Source of the DNA: Symsagittifera roscoffensis
Lineage: Eukaryota; Xenacoelomorpha; Acoela; Convolutidae
Length of the DNA stretch: 64,000 nucleotides
Direction: 5' to 3'
NCBI RefSeq assembly: GCF_963678635.1
Contig: NC_087071.1
Location: 40,999,797-41,063,796 of the forward strand
Part shown: one piece after another, positions 41,701-53,700 of the stretch
Numbering within the stretch: position 1 is the first letter of the stretch
Layout: every line of letters starts with the position of its first letter
The notes under the pieces: model-generated
What the model saw: the letters and a program-made list of their open reading frames with translations, nothing else
What the model was told of the DNA's origin: nothing
Database searches by the model: none
Position numbers and translations under genes: made by a program

Positions 41701-44700
41701 CAATGTCTCGTCTTTTTCTGACAAGCCAAAACCGTCGTTCTGACTTTCGTGCTTCTCAGTTATTGCGAGAAAAAAATTTTACTTGTCCTGCACATTTTAT
41801 TGAATTTTTGAAAAATCTTTGTAATCTCCAAAGTGCCCTTCCTAAATTAATTCTAAACGCAAATATTTCCTCTTTTTCTGACAAGCCAAAACCGTCGTAC
41901 TTTAACTCGTCTATGCAATGTCTCGTCTTTTTCTGACAAGCCAAAACCATCGTTCTGACTTTCGTGCTTCTCAGTTATTGCGAGAAAAAAATGTTACTTG
42001 TCATGCACATTTTATTGAATTTTTGAAAAATCTTTGTAATCTCCAAAGTGCCCTTCCTAAATTAGTTCTAAACGCAAATATCTCGTCTTTTTCTGACAAG
42101 CCAAAACCGTCGTACTTTAACTCGTCCATGCATTGTCTCGTTTTTTTCTGACATGCCAAAACCGTCGTTCTGACTTTCGTGCTTCTCAGTTATTGCGAGA
42201 AAAAAATGTTTCTTGTCATGCAAGGTATCATTGAATTTTTGAAAAAGCTTCGTAAACTCCAAAGTGCCCTTCCTAAATTAGTCCAAAACGCAAATATCTC
42301 GTCTTTTTTTGACCGGCCAAAACCGTCGTACTTCAACTCGTCTATGCAATATCTCGTCTTTTTCTGACAAGCCAAAACCGTCGTTCTGATTTTTTTGCTT
42401 CTCAGTTATTGCGAGAAAAAAATTGTTACTTATCCTGCAAATTTTATTGAATTTTTGAAAAAACTTTGTAATCTCCAAAGTGCCCTTCCTAAATTAGTTC
42501 AAAACGCAAATATCTCGTCTTTTTCTGACAAGCCAAAACCGTCGTACTTTAACTCGTCTATGCAATGTCTCGTCTTTTTCTGACAAGCCAAAACCGTCGT
42601 TCTGATTTTCGCGCTTCTGAGTTATTGCGAGAAAAAAATTGTTACTTGTCCTGCAAATTTTTTTGAATTTTTGAAAAAACTTTGTAATCTCCAAAGAACC
42701 CTTCCTAAATTAGTTCAAAACGCACATGTCTCGTCTTTTTCTGACAAGCCAAGACCGTCGTACTTCAACTCGTCTATGCAATATCTCGTCTTTTTCTGAC
42801 AAGCCAAAACCGTCGTTCTGATTTTTTTGCTTCTCAGTTATTGCGAGAAAAAAAATGTTACTTATCCTGCAAATTTTATTGAATTTTTGAAAAAACTTTG
42901 TAATCTCCAAAGTGCCCTTCCTAAATTAGTTCAAAACGCAAATATCTCGTCTTTTTCTGACAAGCCAAAACCGTCGTACTTTAACTCGTCTATGCAATGT
43001 CTCGTCTTTTTCTGACAAGCCAAAACCGTCGTTCTGATTTTCGCGCTTCTGAGTTATTGCGAGAAAAAAATTGTTACTTGTCCTGCAAATTTTTTTGAAT
43101 TTTTGAAAAAACTTTGTAATCTCCAAAGTGCCCTTCCTAAATTAGTTCAAAACGCACATGTCTCGTCTTTTTCTGACAAGCCAAGACCGTCGTACTTTAA
43201 CTCGTCTATGCAATGTCTCGTCTTTTTCTGACAAGCCAAAACCGTCGTTCTGATTTTTTCGCTTCTCAGTTATTGCGAGAAAAAAATCGTTACTTATTCT
43301 GCAAATTTTATTAAATTTTTGAAAAAACTTTGTAATCTCCAAAGTGCCCTTCCTAAATTAGTTCAAAACGCAAATATCTCGTCTTTTTCTGACAAGCCAA
43401 AACCGTCGTACTTTAACTCGTCTATGCAATGTCTCGTCTTTTTCTGACAAGCCAAAACCGTCGTTCTGATTTTCGCGCTTCTGAGTTATTGCGAGAAAAA
43501 AATTGTTACTTGTCCTGCAAATTTTTTTGAATTTTTGAAAAAACTTTGTAATCTCCAAAGTGCCCTTCCTAAATTAGTTCAAAACGCACATGTCTCGTCT
43601 TTTTCTGACAAGCCAAGACCGTCGTACTTTAACTCGTCTATGCAATGTCTCGTCTTTTTCTGACAAGCCAAAACCGTCGTTCTGATTTTTTCGCTTCTCA
43701 GTTATTGCGAGAAAAAAATCGTTACTTATCCTGCAAATTTTATTAAATTTTTGAAAAAACTTTGTAATCTCCAAAGTGCCCTTCCTAAATTAGTTCAAAA
43801 CGCAAATATCTCGTCTTTTTCTGACAAGCCAAAACCGTCGTACTTTAACTCGTCTATGCAATGTCTCGTCTTTTTCTGACAAGCCAAAACCGTCGTTCTG
43901 ATTTTCGCGCTTCTGAGTTATTGCGAGAAAAAAATTGTTACTTGTCCTGCAAATTTTATTGAATTTTCGAAAAAAATTTGTAATCTCCAAAGTGCCCTTC
44001 CTAAATTAGTTCAAAACGCAAATGTCTCGTCTTTTTCTGACAAGCCAAAACCGTCGTACTTTAACTCGTCCATGCATTGTCTCGTCTTTTTCTGACAAGC
44101 CAAAACCGTCGTTCTGATTTTCGTGCTTCTCAGTTATTGCGAGAAAAAAATGTTTTTTGTCATGCAAGGTATTATTGAATTTTTGAAAAAGCTTGTAAAC
44201 TCCAAAATTCCCTTCCTAAATTAGTTCAAAACGCAAATATCTCGTCTTTTTCTGACAAGCCAAAACCGTCGCACTTTAACTCGTCTATGCAATGTCTCGT
44301 CTTTTTCTGACAAGCCAAAACCGTCGTTCTGATTTTCGCGTTTCTCAGTTATTGCGAGAAAAAAATTGTTACTTGTCCTGCAAAATTTATTGAATTTTTG
44401 AAAAAACTTTGTAGTCTCCAAACTGCCCTTCCTAAATTAGTTCAAAACGCAAATGTGTCGTCTTTTTCTGACAAGCCAAAACCGTCGTACTTTAACTCGT
44501 CCATGCATTGTCTCGTCTTTTTCTGACAAGCCAAAACCGTCGTTCTGATTTTCGTGCTTCTCAGTTATTGCGAGAAAAAAATGTTTTTTGTCATGCAAGG
44601 TATTATTGAATTTTTGAAAAAACTTGTAAACTCCAAAATTCCCTTCCTAAATTAGTTCAAAACGCAAATATCTCGTCTTTTTCTGACAAGCCAAAACCGT

Positions 44701-47700
44701 CGCACTTTAACTCGTCTATGCAATGTCTCGTCTTTTTCTGACAAGCCAAAACCGTCGTTCTGATTTTCGCGTTTCTCAGTTATTGCGAGAAAAAAATTGT
44801 TACTTGTCCTGCAAAATTTATTGAATTTTTGAAAAAACTTTGTAGTCTCCAAACTGCCCTTCCTAAATTAGTTCAAAACGCAAATGTGTCGTCTTTTTCT
44901 GACAAGCCAAAACCGTCGTACTTTAACTCGTCCATGCATTGTCTCGTCTTTTTCTGACAAGCCAAAACCGTCGTTCTGACTTTCGTGCTTCTCAGTTATT
45001 GCGAGAAAAAAATGTTACTTGTCATGCAAGGTATTATTGAATTTTTGGAAAAGCTTCGTAAACTCCAAAGTGCCCTTCCTAAATTAGTTCAAAACGCAAA
45101 TGTCTCGTCTTTTTCTGACAAGCCAAAACCGTCGTACTTTAACTCGTCCATGCATTGTCTCGTCTTTTTCTGACAAGCCAAAACCGTCGTTCTGATTTTC
45201 GTGCTTCTCAGTTATTGCGAGAAAAAAATGTTTTTTGTCATGCAAGGTATTATTGAATTTTTGAAAAAGCTTGTAAACTCCAAAATTCCCTTCCTAAATT
45301 AGTTCAAAACGCAAATATCTCGTCTTTTTCTGACAAGCCAAAACCGTCGCACTTTAACTCGTCTATGCAATGTCTCGTCTTTTTCTGACAAGCCAAAACC
45401 GTCGTTCTGATTTTCGCGTTTCTCAGTTATTGCGAGAAAAAAATTGTTACTTGTCCTGCAAAATTTATTGAATTTTTGAAAAAACTTTGTAGTCTCCAAA
45501 CTGCCCTTCCTAAATTAGTTCAAAACGCAAATGTGTCGTCTTTTTCTGACAAGCCAAAACCGTCGTACTTTAACTCGTCCATGCATTGTCTCGTCTTTTT
45601 CTGACAAGCCAAAACCGTCGTTCTGATTTTCGTGCTTCTCAGTTATTGCGAGAAAAAAATGTTTTTTGTCATGCAAGGTATTATTGAATTTTTGAAAAAA
45701 CTTGTAAACTCCAAAATTCCCTTCCTAAATTAGTTCAAAACGCAAATATCTCGTCTTTTTCTGACAAGCCAAAACCGTCGCACTTTAACTCGTCTATGCA
45801 ATGTCTCGTCTTTTTCTGACAAGCCAAAACCGTCGTTCTGATTTTCGCGTTTCTCAGTTATTGCGAGAAAAAAATTGTTACTTGTCCTGCAAAATTTATT
45901 GAATTTTTGAAAAAACTTTGTAGTCTCCAAACTGCCCTTCCTAAATTAGTTCAAAACGCAAATGTGTCGTCTTTTTCTGACAAGCCAAAACCGTCGTACT
46001 TTAACTCGTCCATGCATTGTCTCGTCTTTTTCTGACAAGCCAAAACCGTCGTTCTGACTTTCGTGCTTCTCAGTTATTGCGAGAAAAAAATGTTACTTGT
46101 CATGCAAGGTATTATTGAATTTTTGAAAAAGCTTCGTAAACTCCAAAGTGCCCTTCCTAAATTAGTTCAAAACGCAAATATCTCGTCTTTTTCTGACCAG
46201 CCAAAACCGTCGTGCTTTAACTAGTCTATGCAATGTCTCGTCTCTTTCTGACAAGCCAAAACCGTCGTTCTGATTTTTTCGCTTCTCAGTTTTTGCGAGA
46301 AAAAAATTGTTACTTATCTTGCAAATTTTATTGAATTTTTGAATAAACTTTGTAATCTCCAAAGTGCCCTTCCTAAATTAGTTCAAAACGCAAATATCTC
46401 GTCTTTTTTTGACAAGCCAAAACCGTCGTACTTTAACTCGTCTATGCAATGTCTCGTCTTTTTCTGACAAGCCAAAACCGTCGTTCTGATTTTCGCGCTT
46501 CTGAGTTATTGCGAGAAAAAAATTGTTACTTGTCCTGCATATTTTATTGAATTTTTGAAAAAATTTTGTAATCTCCAAAGTGCCCTTCCTAAATTAGTTC
46601 AAAACGCAAATGTCTCGTCTTTTTCTGACAAGCCAAAACCGTCGTACTTTAACTCGTCTATGCAATGTCTCGTCTTTTTCTGACAAGCCAAAACCGTCGT
46701 TCTGATTTTTTCGCTTCTCAGTTATTGCGAATAAAAAATCGTTACTTATCCTGCAAATTTTATTGAATTTTTGAAAAAACTTTGAAATCTCAAAAGTGCC
46801 CTTCCTAAATTAGTTCAAAACGCAAATGTCTCGTCTTTTTCTGACAAGCCAAAACCGTCGTACTTTAACTCGTGTATGCAATGTCTCGTCTTTTTCTGAC
46901 AAGCCAAAACCGTCGTTCTGATTTTTTCGCTTCTCAGTTTTTGCGAGAAAAGAATTGTTACTTATCCTGCAAACTTTATTGAATTTTTGAAAAAACTTTG
47001 TAATCTCCAAAGTGCCCTTCCTAAATTAGTTCAAAACGCAAATATATCGTCTTTTTCTGACAAGCCAAAACTGTCGTACTTTAACTCGTCTATTTAATGT
47101 CTCGTCTTTTTCTGACAAGCCAAAACCGTCGTTCTGATTTTTTCGCTTCTCAGTTATTGCGAGAAAAAAAATGTTACTTGTCATGCAAGGTATTATTGAA
47201 TTTTTGAAAAAGCTTGTAAACTCCAAAGTGCACTTCCTAAATTAGTTCAAAACGCAAATATCTCGTCTTTTTCTGACAAGCCAAAACCGTCGTACTTTAA
47301 CTCGTGTATGCAATGTCTCGTCTTTTTCTGACAAGCCAAAACCGTCGTTCTGATTTTTTCGCTTCTCAGTTTTTGCGAGAAAAAAATTGTTACTTATCCT
47401 GCAAATTTTATTGAATTTTTGAGAAAACTTTGTAATCTTCAAAGTGCCCTTCCTAAATTAGTTCAAAACGCAAATATATCGTCTTTTTTTGACAAGCCAA
47501 AACCATCGTACTTTAACTCGTCTATGCAATGTCTCGTCTTTTTCTGACAAGCCAAAACCATCGTTCTGATTTTCGTGCTTCTCAGTTATTGCGAGAAAAA
47601 AAATGTTACTTGTCATGCAAGGTATTATTGAATTTTTGAAAAAGCTTGTAAACTCCAAAGTGCACTTCCTAAATTAGTTCAAAACGCAAATATCTCGTCT

Positions 47701-50700
47701 TTTTCTGACAAGCCAAAACCGTCGTACTTCAACTCGTCTATGCAATGTCTCGTCTTTTTCTGACAAGCCAAAACCGTCGTTCTGATTTTCGCGCTTCTGA
47801 GTTATTGCGAGAAAAAAATTGTTACTTGTCCTGCATATTTTATTGAATTTTTGAAAAAATTTTGTAATCTCCAAAGTGCCCTTCCTAAATTAGTTCAAAA
47901 CGCAAATGTCTCGTCTTTTTCTGACAAGCCAAAACCGTCGTTCTGATTTTTTCGCTTCTCAGTTATTGCGAGAAAAAAATCGTTACTTATCCTGCAAATT
48001 TTATTGAATTTTTGAAAAAACTTTGTAATCTCAAAAGTGCCCTTCCTAAATTAGTTCAAAACGCAAATGTCTCGTCTTTTTCTGACAAGCCAAAACCGTC
48101 GTACTTTAACTCGTGTATGCAATGTCTCGTCTTTTTCTGACAAGCCAAAACCGTCGTTCTGATTTTTTCGCTTCTCAGTTTTTGCGAGAAAAGAATTGTT
48201 ACTTATCCTGCAAACTTCATTGAATTTTTGAAAAAACTTTGTAATCTCCAAAGTGCCCTTCCTAAATTAGTTCAAAACGCAAATATATCGTCTTTTTCTG
48301 ACAAGCCAAAACTGTCGTACTTTAACTCGTCTATTTAATGTCTCGTCTTTTTCTGACAAGCCAAAACCGTCGTTCTGATTTTTTCGCTTCTCAGTTATTG
48401 CGAGAAAAAAATTGTTACTTATCCTGCAAATTTTATTGAATTTTTGAAAAAACTTTGTAATCTCCAAAGTGCCCTTCCTAAATTAGTTCAAAACGCAAAT
48501 ACCTCGTCTTTTTCTGACAAGCCAAAACCGTCGTACTTTAACTCGTCTATGCAATGTCTCGTCCTTTTCTGACAAGCCAAAACCGTCGTTCTGATTTTTT
48601 GGCTTCTCAGTTATTGCGAGAAAAAAAATGTTACTTGTCATGCAAGGTATTATTGAATTTTTGAAAAAACTTTGTAATCTCCAAAGTGCCCTTCCTAAAT
48701 TAGTTCAAAACGCAAATATATCGTCTTTTTCTGACAAGCCAAAACTGTCGTACTTTAACTCGTCTATTTAATGTCTCGTCTTTTTCTGACAAGCCAAAAC
48801 CGTCGTTCTGATTTTTTCGCTTCTCAGTTATTGCGAGAAAAAAATTGTTACTTATCCTGCAAATTTTTTTGAATTTTTGAAAAAACTTTGTAATCTCCAA
48901 AGTGCCCTTCCTAAATTAGTTCAAAACGCAAATACCTCGTCTTTTTCTGACAAGCCAAAACCGTCGTACTTTAACTCGTCTATGCAATGTCTCGTCTTTT
49001 TCTGACAAGCCAAAACTGTCGTACTTTAACTCGTCTATTTAATGTCTCGTCTTTTTCTGACAAGCCAAAACCGTCGTTCTGATTTTTTCGCTTCTCAGTT
49101 ATTGCGAGAAAAAAATTGTTACTTATCCTGCAAATTTTATTGAATTTTTGAAAAAACTTTGTAATCTCCAAAGTGCCCTTCCTAAATTAGTTCAAAACGC
49201 AAATACCTCGTATTTTTCTGACAAGCCAAAACCGTCGTACTTTAACTCGTCTATGCAATGTCTCGTCCTTTTCTGACAAGCCAAAACCGTCGTTCTGATT
49301 TTTTGGCTTCTCAGTTATTGCGAGAAAAAAAATGTTACTTGTCATGCAAGGTATTATTGAATTTTTGAAAAAACTTTGTAATCTCCAAAGTGCCCTTCCT
49401 AAATTAGTTCAAAACGCAAATATATCGTCTTTTTCTGACAAGCCAAAACTTCGTACTTTAACTCGTCTATTTAATGTCTCGTCTTTTTCTGACAAGCCAA
49501 AACCGTCGTTCTGATTTTTTCGCTTCTCAGTTATTGCGAGAAAAAAATTGTTACTTATCCTGCAAATTTTTTTGAATTTTTGAAAAAACTTTGTAATCTC
49601 CAAAGTGCCCTTCCTAAATTAGTTCAAAACGCAAATACCTCGTCTTTTTCTGACAAGCCAAAACCGTCGTACTTTAACTCGTCTATGCAATGTCTCGTCT
49701 TTTTCTGACAAGCCAAAACTGTCGTACTTTAACTCGTCTATTTAATGTCTCGTCTTTTTCTGACAAGCCAAAACCGTCGTTCTGATTTTTTCGCTTCTCA
49801 GTTATTGCGAGAAAAAAATTGTTACTTATCCTGCAAATTTTATTGAATTTTTGAAAAAACTTTGTAATCTCCAAAGTGCCCTTCCTAAATTAGTTCAAAA
49901 CGCAAATACCTCGTCTTTTTCTGACAAGCCAAAACCATCGTACTTTAACTCGTCTATGCAATGTCTCGTCTTTTTCTGACAAGCCAAAACCATCGTTCTG
50001 ATTTTCGTGCTTCTCAGTTATTGCGAGAAAAAAAATGTTACTTGTCATGCAAGGTATTATTGAATTTTTGAAAAAGCTTGTAAACTCCAAAGTGCACTTC
50101 CTAAATTAGTTCAAAACGCAAATATCTCGTCTTTTTCTGACAAGCCAAAACCGTCGTACTTTAACTCGTCTATGCAATGTCTCGTCTTTTACTGACAAGC
50201 CAAAACCGTCGTTTTGATTTTCGTGCTTCTCAGTTAATGCGAGAAAAAAATGTTAGTTGTCATGCAAGGTATTATTGAATTTTTGAAAAAACTTTGTAAA
50301 CTCCAAAGTGCCCTTCCTAAATTAGTTCAAAACGCAAATACCTCGTCTTTTTCTGACAAGCCAAAACCGTCGTACTTTAACTCGTCTATGCAATGTCTCG
50401 TCCTTTTCTGACAAGCCAAAACCGTCGTTCTGATTTTTTGGCTTCTCAGTTATTGCGAGAAAAAAATTGTTACTTATCCTGCAAATTTTATTGAATTTTT
50501 GAAAAAAATTTGTAATCTCCAAAGTTCCCTTCCTAAATTAGTTCAAAACGCAAATATCTCGTCTTTTTCTGACAAGCCAAAACCATCGTTCTGATTTTCG
50601 TGCTTCTCAGTTATTGCGAGAAAAAAAATGTTACTTGTCATGCAAGGTATTATTGAATTTTTGAAAAAGCTTGTAAACTCCAAAGTGCACTTCCTAAATT

Positions 50701-53700
50701 AGTTCAAAACGCAAATATCTCATCTTTTTCTGACAAGCCAAAACCGTCGTACTTTAACTCGTCTATGCAATGTCTCGTCTTTTACTGACAAGCCAAAACC
50801 GTCGTTTTGATTTTCGTGCTTCTCAGTTAATGCGAGAAAAAAATGTTAGTTGTCATGCAAGGTATTATTGAATTTTTGAAAAAAGTTTGTAATCTCCAAA
50901 GTGCCCTTCCTAGATTAGCTCAAAACGCAAATGTCTCGTCTTTTTCTGACAAGTAAAAACCGTCGTACTTAAACTCGTCCATGCATTGTCTCGTCTTTTT
51001 CTGACAAGCCAAAACCGTCGTTCTGATTTTCGCGCTTCTCAGTTATTGCGAGAAAAAAATTGTTACTAGTCCTGCAAATTTTATTGAATTTTTGAAAAAA
51101 CTTTGATTTCTCCAAAGTGCCCTTCCTAACTTAATTCAAAACGCAAATGTCTCGTCTTTTTCTGACAAGCCAAAACCGTCGTACTTCAACTCGTCCAAAC
51201 ATTGTCTCGTCTTTTCTGACAAGCCAAAACCGTCGTTCTGGCTTTCGCGCTTCTCAGTTGTTGCGAGAAAAAAATTGTTACTTGTCCTGCAAATTTTATT
51301 GAATTTTTGAAAAGACTTTGTAATCTCCAAAGTGCCCTTCCTAAATTAGATCAAAACGCAAATGTCTCGTCTTTTTCTGACAAGCCAAAACCGTCGTACT
51401 TTAACTCGTCCATGCATTGTCTCGTCTTTTTCTGACAAGCCAAAACCGTCGTTCTGACTTTCGTGCTTCTCAGTTATTGCGAGAAAAAAATGTTACTTGT
51501 CATGCAAGGTATTATTGAATTTTTGAAAAAACTTTGTAATCTCCAAAGTGCCCTTCCTAAATTAGTTCAAAACGCAAATGTCTCGTCTTTTTCTGACTAG
51601 CCAAAACCGTCGTACTTCAACTCGTCCAAGCATTGTCTCGTCTTTTCTGACAAGCCAAAACCGTCGTTCTGGCTTTCGCGCTTCTCAGTTGTTGCGAGAA
51701 AAAAAATGTTGGTTGTCCTGCAAATTTTATTGAATTTTTGAAAAGACTTTGTAATCTCCGAAGTGCCCTTCCTAAATTAGATCAAAACGCAAATGTCTCG
51801 TCTTTTTCTGACAAGCCAAAACCGTCGTACTTTAACTCGTCCATGCATTGTCTCGTCTTTTTCTGACAAGCCAAAACCGTCGTTCTGACTTTCGTGCTTC
51901 TCAGTTATTGCGAGAAAAAAATGTTACTTGTCATGCAAGGTATTATTGAATTTTTGAAAAAACTTTGTAATCTCCAAAGTGCCCTTCCTAAATTAGTTCA
52001 AAACGCAAATGTCTCGTCTTTTTCTGACTAGCCAAAACCGTCGTACTTTAACTCGTCCAAGCATTGTCTCGTCTTTTTCTGACAAGCCAAAACCGTCGTT
52101 CTGACTTTCGTGCTTCTCAGTTATTGCGAGAAAAAAATGTTACTTGTCATGCAAGGTATTATTGAATTTTTGAATAAACTTTGTAATCTCCAAAGTGCCC
52201 TTTCTAAATTAGTTCAAAACGCAAATATCTCGTCTTTTTTTGACAAGCCAAAACCGTCGTACTTTAACTCGTCTATGCAATGTCTCGTCTTTTTCTGACA
52301 AGCCAAAACCGTCGTTCAGATTTTCGCGCTTCTCAGTTATTGCGAGAAAAAAATTGTTACTTGTCCTGCAAATTTTATTGATTTTTTGAAAAAACTTTGT
52401 AATCTCCAAAATGCCCTTCCTAAATTAGTTCAAAACGCAAATGTCTCGTCTTTTTCTGACTAGCCAAAACCGTCGTACTTTAACTCGTCCAAGCATTGTC
52501 TCGTCTTTTTCTGACAAGCCAAAACCGTCGTTCTGACTTTCGTGCTTCTCAGTTATTGCGAGAAAAAAATGTTACTTGTCATGCAAGGTATTATTGAATT
52601 TTTGAAAAAACTTTGTAATCTCCAAAGTGCCCTTTCTAAATTAGTTCAAAACGCAAATGTCTCGTCTTTTTCTGACAAGCCCAAACCGTCGTACTTTAAC
52701 TCGTCCATGCATTGTCTCGTCTTTTTCTGACAAGCCAAAACCGTCGTTCTGATTTTCGCGCTTCTAAGTTATTGCGAGAAAAAAATTGTTACTTGTCCTG
52801 CAAATTTTATTGAATTTTTGAAAAAACTTTGTAATCTCCAAAGTGCCCTTCCTAAATTAGTTCAAAACGCAAGTGTCTCGTCTTTTTCTGACAAGCCAAA
52901 AGCGTCGTACTTTAACTCGTCTATGCAATGTCTCGTCTTTTTCTGACAAGCCAAAACCGTCGTTCTGATTTTCGCGCTTCTCAGTTATTGCGAGAAAAAA
53001 ATTGTTACTTGTCCTGCAAATTTTATTGAATTTTTTGAAAAAACTTTGTAATCTCCAAAGTGCCCTTCCTAAATTAGTTCAAAACGCAAATGTCTCGTCT
53101 TTCTCTGACAAGCCAATACCGTCGTACGATAACTCGTTCATGTATTGTCTCGTCTTTTTCTGACAAGCCAAAACCGTCGTTCTGATTTTCGCGCTTCTCA
53201 GTTATTGCGAGAAAAAATTGTTACTTGTCCTGCAAATTTTATTGAATTTTTGAAAAACTTTGTAATCTCCAAAGTGCCCTTCCTAAATTAGTTCAAAAAG
53301 CAAATATCTCGTCTTTTTCTGACAAGTCAAAACCTTCGTACTTTAACTCGTCTATGCAATGTCTCGTCTTTTTCTGACAAGCCAAAACCGTCGTTCTGAT
53401 TTTCGCGCTTCTCAGTTATTGCGAGAAAAAATTGTTACTTGTCCTGCAAATTTTACTGAATTTTTGAAAAAACTTTGTAATCTCCAAAGTCCCCTTCCTA
53501 AATTAGTTCAAAACGCAAATGTCTCGTCTTTTTCTGACAAGCCAAAACCGTCGTACTTTAACTCGTCCATTCATTGTCTCGTCTTTTTCTGACAAGCCAA
53601 AACCGTCGTTCTGGCTTTCGCGCTTCTCAGTTGTTGCGAGAAAAAAATTGTTACTTGTCCTGCAAATTTTATTGAATTTTTGAAAAGACTTTGTAATCTC